Assembly: GCA_016707605.1 (NCBI GenBank)
Contig: JADJHJ010000026.1
Span: 181,956-245,955, forward strand
DNA: 64,000 nt
Source of the DNA: Candidatus Promineofilum glycogenicum
GTDB lineage: Bacteria > Chloroflexota > Anaerolineae > Promineifilales > Promineifilaceae
Direction: 5' to 3'
The stretch's first letter is position 1, and the number at the start of each line of letters is the position of its first letter. The position numbers were made by a program, and so were the translations under genes. The notes under the pieces were generated by a model, which did no database searches, was not told where the DNA came from, and saw nothing but the letters and a program-made list of their open reading frames with translations. Below, piece after piece: positions 54,101-61,751 of this stretch.

Positions 54101-57100
54101 CCCGTCGTGGCCACGGCCGACACCGCCCTGAAGGACGCCCAGGACCCCGACGGCAATCCGCTCGCCCCGGCCGGCAGCGCCCGCTTCGAGGGGTATCTGG
54201 AGGTTCCCGCCGCCGGGGCCTACCGCTTCTACGTGCTGCTGGACAAGGCCGGCGCGGCGGCCGAACTGCGCTTCGACCACCTGCCCGAACCCGTCTTCCT
54301 GTCGGGCGCGGCCGGCGCTGACGGCGCGGTGCTGGGCGGCGGGCCGAACGAGTTTTTGGAGTTGAAGCCGGGCCTGCCCTACCGCTTCGCGCTGGCCGTG
54401 ACGGCCCTCGACGGCGGCGGGGCGCGGCTGCTGGTGCAGGGCGAGACGCTGCCCAAGGCCCCACTCGGCCAGTTGGCCCTCACCCCGCTGGGCGCGCTCC
54501 AGGCCGCCGAGCAAGCCCTGACCTTGCTGACCAAGGCGCTGCAACTACTGCAAGCCTTGGAGTTGAGCGAGCGCGAGGCGCGCTACCTGCTGACCCACGC
54601 CGCCGACTTCGGCAACGTGAACCTGAGCGACCTGCCCACCGCGCCCAGCGGCGACACGCCTGCGGAGCAGACGGCGGCGGCCCAGCGCTTCGCGGGCTTC
54701 CGCCGCCTGGCCGGCTACGCCCGCCTGAAGCGCGACCTGGCCGCCGGCAGCGACGACCTCATCGCCATCTTCGAGGCCAACGGCACGACCGGCGCGGACA
54801 AGCTCGACGCGCTGATCTACCCGCTCATCGCCCGGCTGACGCGCCGCGACCCGTTCGTGGTCAAGTCGGTCGCCCGCGCCCTGGCCGCCGCGCCCGACTT
54901 CGCCGGCGAAGCGCCGTTGCAACGGCTGTGGGAGGGGTTGCAGATCGTGGAGCGGATCGGCGTGCCGGTGGGCGATCTGCTGGAGTGGACGGGCATCATC
55001 GGCCGCGGGATCACAGCCCAGCAGCGCTTCCGCCTCGCCGGCGATACCCGCGAGGCGATCCGCGCCCGCTTCGAGCCGGAGGCGTGGCAGCGGCTGGCCC
55101 AACCCATCTTCGACCGCCTGCGCCGGCGGCAGCGCGACGCGCTGGTGGCCCACGTGCTGCACACGCGCGGCTTCGAGCGCCCGGAGCAGTTGTTCGAGTA
55201 CTTCCTGATCGACCCCGGCATGGAGCCGGTGGTGCAGACCTCGCGCATCCGCCTGGCCATCGGCGCGGTGCAGGTCTTCGTCCACCGCTGCCTGCTCAAC
55301 CTGGAGGTCAACGTCCACCCGTCGGCCATCATCAACGCCGAGCAGTGGGAGTGGATGAAGCGCTACCGCGTCTGGGAGGCCAACCGCAAGATCTTCCTCT
55401 TCCCGGAGAACTGGCTGGAGCCGGAGTTCCGCGACGACAAGACGCACCTGTTCGCCGAGCTGGAGGGGGCGCTGCTGCAAGGGGACGTGTCGCGCGACCT
55501 GGCCGAAGACGCCTTCCTCAACTACCTGCGCAAGCTGGACGAACTGGCCCGGCTGGACATCGTGGCCATGCACCTGGAGGACAAGGCCGACCCGGCGCAG
55601 AACACGCTGCACGTCATCGGCCGCACCTTCGCCCAGCCACACAAGTACTTCTACCGCCGCTACGCCCACCGCATGTGGACGCCCTGGGAGCCGGTCAGCG
55701 CCGAGATCGAGGGCGACCACCTGGCCCCGGTCATCTGGCGCGACCGGCTGTACCTGTTCTGGGTGACGTTCCTGGAGAAGCCGGAGCCGAGCACCATCCC
55801 GGCCACGGTTAACACCAGCAGCCAGATTCCCATCCCCAGCATGGTGCTGAAGGTCGAAGCCCACCTCCACTGGAGCGAATACGTGGGCGGCGAATGGACG
55901 ACGCGCGCGTCGAGCGACTTCACCGTGCCCAGCCCGCTCTACATCCGGCTGGGGGAGAAGGCCGGCAAGCTGATCGCTATGGAGGTGAACAGTTCTATGA
56001 TCAAAGCGCTGGGTGGCAACGCCGCCCCGTCAGGCGGCGCCCATGTGGCCGGCGGCATCAAGGGTGCGGCGTCCTCCGGGATGTTGGAGCAGCTCAATGG
56101 CAATGGATCGGGTTCGCCGGTGTTCCGCGGCGCCGACGTGTTCATCCACGTCGCCAAAGAGCCATACGAAAACGGCGAGGAGCGCGGCGTCTACATCCAT
56201 CTGGGCCAGCCGTTCAGCCAGGCGTTCTACCTGGCCGGACGCAACAGCACGCCGGAGTATCAAAGCTTCAGCGCCGCCCCGGCCAACCCCTACGGAGCCA
56301 CGAGCGCCCGGGCCACGCGCTATCAGGGCAGCAAGACGCTGACGGTCAAGTTCGCCCAGAAGATCAGGACCGAGGTCGGCGGCAGCGCCAAGACGACGGC
56401 CAACTGGCAGAGCATCTTCAATCAGGGTCACAACTACACCCTGCTGCCCAGCAACAACAACATCACCCTCGGCCCACCCGACCCGGCCACGCTGGACGCC
56501 GACAACCCCGCCGCCGTGGCCGCGGCCATCCAGAGCGGCCTGGCCGAGATCACCTCGCTGATGAAGCCGGTCTTCTATCAGGACAACGCCCACACCCTGT
56601 TCATCGAGCCGACGGTGGCCGAAAAGACAACCGAGGAGACGGAGTGGATAACGCCAACGCCGCTGCCGGAGCCGACGCCGCCGCCCTGGGTGCTCGATCT
56701 GAAGCTGTTCGAGAAGTACGTGGCCCCGGCCTACGTGTTGCCGTGGGAGGTGCCCGAAGACCCGCGCCAGATTCTCGTCAACCCGGCCGACTCGATCATC
56801 AACGTCATGAGCGGCGTGGACTGGGTGACGAACGCCGGCACGGCGGTGCTGTTCGACGGCCAACTGATCGGCGCGACCGGCAAGGCCGGGCTGGCCATTC
56901 TGCCCGCGGCCGAGGCGGCGAGCGCGGTGGCCCAGGGGGGCAGCGTGGTCAACGTCCACGCCGCCAGCGGCCTGGCCGCCGACAGCGTCGTCGTCCACAC
57001 GGGCGAAGTCGCTCTGGAACAGACCGGCCTGACGCAAGCCGCCGGGGCGTTCAACATCATCACCGGCGGCGGCTTCAACACCGGCCTGGCCGACAACTTC

Positions 57101-57136
57101 AACGCGCTGCAAGGGCTGGGCGCGGCCGGATTCTGA
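48113..57136 (+). CDS. Tc toxin TcA subunit, N-terminal half (split TcA)
   Basis: A 3,007-residue protein. Residues 1-125 hold two peptidoglycan-binding-like helical units (GPATRAALRRVQEWLGLAVT and SREALINFQAQVGLERTG). About 125-425 are three beta-sandwich repeats (VVNGTITDSDGQPVISGAI; RLVSGQVRRADGPPQPDALV; RLEGSILLQHGLPAENVTL). The TcA/VRP1 region follows (LDFCECDHCRSVLSPAAYLV). A PA14-like module (about 2,000-2,110; SARFEGYLEVPAAGAYRFYV) and the neuraminidase-like segment (about 2,400-2,620; VHPSAIINAEQWEWMKRYR) complete it. It should form the receptor-binding shell. The chain stops before the pore helices, which are on the next gene. GAGG precedes the ATG, 46 bp after tcB-tcC. Confidence 0.88.
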   Translation: MNNFILIQQMLILLGFTIPDSEREQGQLGPATRAALRRVQEWLGLAVTGEPDRTTLPALLALVTQHILILQGHAIRDEELWAAKLGDSSREALINFQAQVGLERTGQVDDATWNALQERAGNGRFVVNGTITDSDGQPVISGAIQVADVNAANGLETPLGRARPATDGTYAVEYAVVQLRDLPKLRADLLVTLQAGGATHAADVVRDARPVETIDLVIPAAQPEPEAAAACVRLVSGQVRRADGPPQPDALVRAFHEDERGPIRLGEDTTDADGRYTIRYELPGVKSIHLRVAVIGADGRQLATSPVVPEAAALEVIDLVAPAARTADEQRLEGSILLQHGLPAENVTLRLYRRDFGGQATLLNETTTVAGGRYALAYDPAGRAASLEVRAVDAAGNETPLSKPLNFVKGARATLNLAAPADLAPPAAEYLRLAADLTPVVGEMARLRTVVENGQQQDLTVLNRDTGWDARLIALAATAERLGAEPEVALPQEALYGLLRAGLPSDKLLLAQIAPDVAEQALAKARQVGIVALDDDQMGRFKEQFAAFADKARLAVPAPGSSVTYGEFLQATGLSTDAQARFAAVYLAHRGEGDLWGKARAAGLNDEEIAALQRQGKLAFLVGNSLPLLQRLMERGIDDPAELVDEDFYEADMWLTEIDAITSGSEAALAALIPTVYTGETVEERRDAYAADMARKVRLAYPTQVLARTIARDESDPLKLGAARQETAELLKTAAAQGFRLGQTPVHRFFADNQGVLGGLEAVNVPQESLKKLHRLYQITPDDESMSVMAALNITSAYDVTAYNEADFVALYDSKYFELYTRPPRLNTGRKIFTKATQVSSLVYNLFTVAKTMASSPPLPALSGPPAVQDSVKNELIKHFPTMESLFGSLDFCECDHCRSVLSPAAYLVDLLQFLDVEPEVWGNFLAQWKERHGQQEYPHRDAGGKFMTPYDALIERRPDLPHIPLTCENTNTALPYIDLVNEILEYYVANGALAPAAAHDTGEATTAELLAEPQNVIREAYETVRAARYPLTLPFDLWLATVREFTDAFETPLHRLLETFRPGDELLVPTQPYDRAAIFIESLGLSPAEAAILTDPDPLGGDRWQELYGFPARPVIAGPTNAGQATLSLAEADAALLGAGLRCATFDVAANAPRAETLTITAIGGPASGGPGRRLITFDGVWADPPADGDLLLPDVAYSLGSAKTLARRLGVSYKEVVEIVRAGFVNPQLERMTVLHKLGLSVQDAQTGRDPANKALYEANKDLLDRPYNTLSAEEKARFDLLSEADWQTMQQVQAYEARLAAFLDQFKLSPEELETALQDIPLAGILVLDQPDGCNFDQTTLRYADGRAVDAIALLRINLFVRLWRALGWTLEETDRALVTFTPSGAPFDAANLAQRPLQAALIYLAHLKVLNERLRVGKGSRLKLTTLWADIGATGKKSLYAQLFLTRAALKSGEVELVPDVGDPYRASLFDHPLGDYLTTAGLANVAALVRHRVSLGGVAAADALAPADFAGEPNVGLEYDPLGEVQTLTYRGLLDEPTKAHLAGLSASPALPPLLDAVQDKAQAFSLICGQRAALQGALGLTAGEIDLILSDAGHDPATAPLTLANASLLYRYGLLAKGLKLPVRDLIALKRLSGLDPFTPLSATPPTTLAEDHPFSQTLAFVDVAEAVKESGLKVADLEYLLLHHFDPTGKYRPDAAGALALLKTLADGVRAIRAEHALPAGSDAPDEETLGQKLSLALSPDAAARLLGMVNGTAEFTAVVGVAAAGALDPAAFAAAPAIVAVSPHNAARGEQKLTYRGVLYPAEQAALEAQFNVLPAAQQTTLANLLTEVRRLARDFFDNQLRKQPLRLEGEAGFLEEADFDDLFAPLTPLQAFAAGDSDAEIAAKRAANEAISRANEEELRRRRGRIAQAFLPFLQARLTRQFVLQTVTAATGADPALVESLLTDERLLNLPPDGRPLLPALAGTAARGLDAAFFDSADLSGAAQASAPVVATADTALKDAQDPDGNPLAPAGSARFEGYLEVPAAGAYRFYVLLDKAGAAAELRFDHLPEPVFLSGAAGADGAVLGGGPNEFLELKPGLPYRFALAVTALDGGGARLLVQGETLPKAPLGQLALTPLGALQAAEQALTLLTKALQLLQALELSEREARYLLTHAADFGNVNLSDLPTAPSGDTPAEQTAAAQRFAGFRRLAGYARLKRDLAAGSDDLIAIFEANGTTGADKLDALIYPLIARLTRRDPFVVKSVARALAAAPDFAGEAPLQRLWEGLQIVERIGVPVGDLLEWTGIIGRGITAQQRFRLAGDTREAIRARFEPEAWQRLAQPIFDRLRRRQRDALVAHVLHTRGFERPEQLFEYFLIDPGMEPVVQTSRIRLAIGAVQVFVHRCLLNLEVNVHPSAIINAEQWEWMKRYRVWEANRKIFLFPENWLEPEFRDDKTHLFAELEGALLQGDVSRDLAEDAFLNYLRKLDELARLDIVAMHLEDKADPAQNTLHVIGRTFAQPHKYFYRRYAHRMWTPWEPVSAEIEGDHLAPVIWRDRLYLFWVTFLEKPEPSTIPATVNTSSQIPIPSMVLKVEAHLHWSEYVGGEWTTRASSDFTVPSPLYIRLGEKAGKLIAMEVNSSMIKALGGNAAPSGGAHVAGGIKGAASSGMLEQLNGNGSGSPVFRGADVFIHVAKEPYENGEERGVYIHLGQPFSQAFYLAGRNSTPEYQSFSAAPANPYGATSARATRYQGSKTLTVKFAQKIRTEVGGSAKTTANWQSIFNQGHNYTLLPSNNNITLGPPDPATLDADNPAAVAAAIQSGLAEITSLMKPVFYQDNAHTLFIEPTVAEKTTEETEWITPTPLPEPTPPPWVLDLKLFEKYVAPAYVLPWEVPEDPRQILVNPADSIINVMSGVDWVTNAGTAVLFDGQLIGATGKAGLAILPAAEAASAVAQGGSVVNVHAASGLAADSVVVHTGEVALEQTGLTQAAGAFNIITGGGFNTGLADNFNALQGLGAAGF

Positions 57137-57150
57137 GACGGAGGACGAAC

Positions 57151-60100
57151 ATGGGCTACGCTAAGTTGAACCAATATTTCCACGGTCAAGTCTACGAAGA
57201 ACTCCACGCCTTCCGGCCGTCAGTGGTTGTCCAGGAACAGCGCAAGGAGTTCATCGTCCAGGAGCGCCAGGTTAGCTATCGGGTCACCGGCCACTTTCAC
57301 CCCTACGTCGGCCCGCTGACCCAGCGGCTGCTGCGCAAGGGCGTGCCCGGCCTACAGGCAGCCGACACCGAGCACAACACCCGCGTGATGCTGACCAACG
57401 CCACCCCGGTCACGGACGCCAACGGCCGCTCGCTGAACCTGCCCGCCGGCGAAGTGGTGCATCTGGCCGACGGCGTGCCGCTGACCCTGGCGGGCGTCGC
57501 CGTGCGGCTGGCGGGCAACAAGATTCTGCGTCTGTCGGACGAGGTCGAGGTGGACTCGGCCCCGGGCGCGGCGGCAACCCTCAGCGCGCAGACGGAAGCC
57601 CGGCGCACGAACGGCGCAGTCGTGCGGCTGGACGCCGACACCGCGGCCACACTGACCGACGGCGCGCCGCGGCCGGTGCTCTACGGCGACATCTTCAGCC
57701 CAGCGCGTTACAACCCGTCGGCCCTGGTGACGCCGCCCTACCCCGTCAAAGACCTGGACTTCACCAGCGGCGGGGCGTATTCGGTCTACAACTGGGAGTT
57801 GTTCTTCCACGTGCCGCTGACCATCGCCATGCACCTGAGCAAGACGGGGCGCTATGCCGAGGCGCAGCGCTGGTTCCACTTCCTGTTCGACCCGACCGAC
57901 GACAGCGACGGCCCGACGCCGGAGCGCTTCTGGAAGGTGCGTCCCTTCCAGACGACCGACGTGCAGAAGATCGAGGAGATTCTGGTCAATCTGGCCACCA
58001 ACGCCAACGAGACGCTGCGCGACGAGACGATCCAGAGCATCAACGCCTGGCAGGACACCCCCTTCCGGCCGCACGTGGTGGCCCGCTATCGCCAGCAGGC
58101 CTACATGTATAAGACGGTCATGGCCTACCTGGACAACCTGATCGCCTGGGGCGACTCCCTCTTCCGGCAGGACACGGGCGAGGCCATTGACGAGGCGCTC
58201 ATCCTCTACGTGCTGGCGGCCAACATCCTCGGCCCGCGGCCACAGGCCGTGCCGCAGAAAGGCACGGTGCGCCCGCAGACCTACGATAACCTGCGCAAAG
58301 ACCTGCAACTGTTCGGCGTCGTCCTGCGTGACGTGGAGGCCGACATCGGCTTCGACGCGACGCCGCCGCCGGCCGAAGACGGCGACAACCCGCAACTGGC
58401 CACGGTGCGCAGCCTGGGCAAGGCGCTCTACTTCTGCGTGCCGCGCAACGACAAGCTGCTGAGCTACTGGGACACGGTCGCCGACCGGCTGTTCAAGATT
58501 CACAACAGCCTCAACATCCAGGGCATCTTCCGCCAGTTGGCGCTGTTCGAGCCGCCCATCGACCCGGCCATGCTGGCCCGGGCAGCCGCCGCCGGGCTGG
58601 ACGTGGCGGCCATCATCAACGGGCTGAACCAGCCGTTGCCGCTGGTGCGCTTCCAACTGCTGGCCCAGAAGGCCGGCGAGGTCGTCCAGGAGGTCAAGTC
58701 GCTGGGCAACAGCCTGCTGTCGGCGATGGAGAAGGAGGACGGCGAGGCGCTGGGCCTGTTGCGCGCCAAGCACGAGCGGGCCATCCTGGAACTGGTGGAG
58801 CAGGTCAAGTACGGCCAGTTGCAGGAGGCGATCAAGGCCCGCGAGGGGCTGCTCGGCTCGCTGGCCCTGGCCGTCCAGCGCTACACCTACTACGAGTTGC
58901 AACTGGGCCGTAGCCTGGACGACATCCAGAAGGCCATCCCGGAACTGGATGAACTGGACGACGCGGCCCTGGACAAGATGAAGTTCAAGATGGACGAGCC
59001 GGCCCTCCAGCCGGCCGAGCTGATCGTCGACATCGCCTCCAGTCTGGAGGAGGCCGGCGGCAAAATCTTCAGCAGCTTCGAGGCCGGCGAGTTCGCCTCG
59101 CTGGCGCGGGCGGTGGGTCTGCGCGGCGGCGCGGCCGAACTCGACATGGCCGGCAAGTTCCTCAGCCTGATCCCCGACTTCGGGGCGCAGGCCGAGCCGT
59201 GGGGTATCGGCGCGGCGATCACCTTTGGCGGCAAGGCCCTGTCCACAAGCATGGCCCTAGTCGCCGACAGCGACCGGATTCTGGCCGATAAAGCCTCGCA
59301 CGAAGCGGGCAAGTCCTCGCGCATCGCCGGCTTCGACCGCCGCCAACTCGATTGGACCTTCCAGAGCAACCTGGCCGTGGGCGAGATCAACCAGATCTTC
59401 AAACAACTGCGGGCGGCGCAGTTGCGCGAGGCGGTGGCCGCGCTGGAGTTGCGCAACCACCGCCGGCAGATGCAGCACGCCGTGGAGATCGAGCACTTCC
59501 TGAACGAAGAGGGGGCGCACAAGACGGGCAAGAAGACCAACAAATCGCTCTACACCTGGATGAAGCGCGAGGTGCGCGGGCTGTATGGGCAAGTGTTCCA
59601 GTTCGCCTTCGACATCGCCAAGAAGGCCGAGCGCGCCCTGCAACACGAGTTGGGCGACCCGTCGCTGAGCTATCTCCAGTTCGGCTATCTGGCCGGCAAG
59701 GAGGGGCTGCTGGCCGGGGAGAAGCTCTACCTGGACGTGAAGCGCATGGAGATGGCCTACCTGGAACTCAACCGGCGCGAGTACGAACTGACCAAGCACG
59801 TCAGCCTGCTGCAAGTGGACCCGCTGGCGCTGATCGAACTGCGGGCCACGGGGCGCTGCACGGTGCGGCTGCCGGAGGAGTTGTTCGACATGGACGGCCC
59901 CGGCCACTACTTCCGGCGCATCAAGTCGGTGGCCGTCAGCATCCCCTGCATCACCGGTCCCTACGCCGGGGTCAACTGCACCCTGACCCTGCTGAAGAGC
60001 AGCGTGCGCACGACGCCGGTGGTGGGCGACGAGTACGCCCGCGCCGACGCCGAGGACACGCGCTTCAACGACTACTTCGGCAGCCTCCAGTCTATCGTCA

Positions 60101-60768
60101 CCAGTTCGGGCCAGAACGACAGCGGCCTGTTCGAGACGAACCTGCGCGACGAGCGCTACCTGCCCTTCGAGAACTCCGGCGTCATCAGCGAGTGGCAGTT
60201 GCAACTGCCGGCCAACCCCAGCAAGGGCGAGCCGCGCCAGTTCGACTACGACACCATCAGCGACGTCATCCTCCACGTCCGCTACACGGCGCGCGAAGGG
60301 GGCGGGCTGCTGCGCCAGCGAGCCATCGCCCACAACAACGATCTCTTCACCGAGGCGCGCGCCGTTGGCGCAGTACGACTGTTCTCCGTGCGCCACGAGT
60401 TCCCCGGCGAGTGGGCCAGGTTGCAGGCGGCCCCGCCGGCCGGCCAACGACGGGCGCTGGCTCTGACGCTGCGGCCGGAGCACTTCCCGTTCTGGAGCCA
60501 GGGGCGGCTGGGGGCGATCACACGGGTAGACGTGGTGGCCCGCAGCGCGGAAAAGCCCGTGCCCGGCAGCCTGGACGTGTTCGACGCCCAGGGCGGCGCG
60601 GCCCGGAAGAGCACGCTGGTCAAGCGAACGGAGTGGGGCGGGCTGCTGGCCGGCGCGCTGACCGACGAACCGGACACCATTCCCCTGCCCACGCCGGATG
60701 GCGAGTGGCAGTTGTTCTTCGACAAGCCGCTGGCGGAGTTGTGGCTGGCGATGCGTTGGGGAGAATAG
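57151..60768 (+). CDS. Tc toxin TcA subunit, C-terminal half (pore and TcB-binding)
   Basis: A 1,205-residue protein continuing TcA. N-terminal part: YSVYNWELFFHVPLTIAMHL and YAEAQRWFHFLFDPTDDSDG, found in all TcA chains. The middle (about 470-880) is long alpha-helix with a hydrophobic stretch, the pore-forming bundle. The C-terminal beta-domain has TNLRDERYLPFENSGVISEW, the hallmark of the TcB-binding platform. With the upstream protein it would assemble the pentameric translocation channel, as in the split YenA1/YenA2 and TcaA/TcaB systems. The ATG at 57151 follows a GGAGG and lies 14 bp after the first half, so equal expression is likely. Confidence 0.9.
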   Translation: MGYAKLNQYFHGQVYEELHAFRPSVVVQEQRKEFIVQERQVSYRVTGHFHPYVGPLTQRLLRKGVPGLQAADTEHNTRVMLTNATPVTDANGRSLNLPAGEVVHLADGVPLTLAGVAVRLAGNKILRLSDEVEVDSAPGAAATLSAQTEARRTNGAVVRLDADTAATLTDGAPRPVLYGDIFSPARYNPSALVTPPYPVKDLDFTSGGAYSVYNWELFFHVPLTIAMHLSKTGRYAEAQRWFHFLFDPTDDSDGPTPERFWKVRPFQTTDVQKIEEILVNLATNANETLRDETIQSINAWQDTPFRPHVVARYRQQAYMYKTVMAYLDNLIAWGDSLFRQDTGEAIDEALILYVLAANILGPRPQAVPQKGTVRPQTYDNLRKDLQLFGVVLRDVEADIGFDATPPPAEDGDNPQLATVRSLGKALYFCVPRNDKLLSYWDTVADRLFKIHNSLNIQGIFRQLALFEPPIDPAMLARAAAAGLDVAAIINGLNQPLPLVRFQLLAQKAGEVVQEVKSLGNSLLSAMEKEDGEALGLLRAKHERAILELVEQVKYGQLQEAIKAREGLLGSLALAVQRYTYYELQLGRSLDDIQKAIPELDELDDAALDKMKFKMDEPALQPAELIVDIASSLEEAGGKIFSSFEAGEFASLARAVGLRGGAAELDMAGKFLSLIPDFGAQAEPWGIGAAITFGGKALSTSMALVADSDRILADKASHEAGKSSRIAGFDRRQLDWTFQSNLAVGEINQIFKQLRAAQLREAVAALELRNHRRQMQHAVEIEHFLNEEGAHKTGKKTNKSLYTWMKREVRGLYGQVFQFAFDIAKKAERALQHELGDPSLSYLQFGYLAGKEGLLAGEKLYLDVKRMEMAYLELNRREYELTKHVSLLQVDPLALIELRATGRCTVRLPEELFDMDGPGHYFRRIKSVAVSIPCITGPYAGVNCTLTLLKSSVRTTPVVGDEYARADAEDTRFNDYFGSLQSIVTSSGQNDSGLFETNLRDERYLPFENSGVISEWQLQLPANPSKGEPRQFDYDTISDVILHVRYTAREGGGLLRQRAIAHNNDLFTEARAVGAVRLFSVRHEFPGEWARLQAAPPAGQRRALALTLRPEHFPFWSQGRLGAITRVDVVARSAEKPVPGSLDVFDAQGGAARKSTLVKRTEWGGLLAGALTDEPDTIPLPTPDGEWQLFFDKPLAELWLAMRWGE

Positions 60769-61751
60769 GGACTAGGGCGTGTATTCAAACCGTGCCAAAG
60801 GTCTGATCGACCCGTCCGCCCGGGCCTGAAGCGCCAGGCTCAACAATGCCGGCCGAGGCCGGCTCAAGAAGGGCGGCCTAAAGGCCCGTTCAGGGCCGCT
60901 GTTGAGTAGCCCCGTGGCTTAAAGCGGTCGCGCAACAGGCTACCAGGGATTTGAACGGCCTGGCTGCCAAGGTTCAGCCTGGCCGGCGCAGCGATGGGAC
61001 GGTCCTCGGCTTGAGCCAACGCCAGGCTTCTCGATGGGGTTCAGCCAGAAGCGTAGTCGGCGCAAAGCAATTGAATCGGCAGCGTGTCCCGAGGGGCTTC
61101 GGGCCGCGGTTCGGTGGGCCAATGCCTGGGCGGACGCGGTGGCCAGGAAGTTACTGAGGCTGGAACGACAAGCACGTCAGGGTGAATTCACAGCCGTGTC
61201 CAAGGTCAATGGCAATCGTCGCCTGCCTGGAAGGCGGCCTGACTTGGGCAATAATCAGACAAGCAGGCGGTGGTGATGTGGCTGCGCTGAAGTAAATGAC
61301 TTGCCCGGTGATGGCGTCCAGGTGGCCACAAGGCGAAAGCAGGTATTGGCCTCATACCTGCGCCGCGCCGAACAGCATACTTGGGAATTTGACCCACGGC
61401 TCATACGCCCAGGACAGTTCCAGCTCGGCCAAAGGTCTGATCGACAGGTCAGCCCGGGCAAAAGCTCCGGCTGCCGCACTGCCGTGCCCGATGCTCGTCA
61501 AGCCAGGCCCGCTTGGCCTGAAAGTCCCGTTCAGGGGCTGTGAAGGTAATCGCCCGCTCGCTTGCAATGCCCAGGCGGACCAGCCAAACAGGCCATACGC
61601 TCCCCGGCGCATACACACCCTAGCGGTCGGACTGGTCGGCAAACGAACGGCCGGACTCAACGCGAGTCCGGCATGGCCGAACAGGTGCGGGTCTGGCAAC
61701 CGTGTGCACCACGGCCTGCGTGAACCCGCGCACCTGCTCCCGAGCTGCAGG
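60769..61751. other. Region without an intact gene; two diverged coding-like copies
   Basis: No convincing open gene. CCAAAGGTCTGATCGAC occurs at about 60797-60813 and again at about 61430-61446. On the minus strand both copies read similarly: ALNGPFRPP ... ARADGSIRPLARFE near 60800-60900, and PLNGTFRPS ... ARADLSIRPLAELE near 61430-61550. This suggests remnants of a duplicated gene or a scrambled assembly end. I do not recognise the family. Confidence 0.4.
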
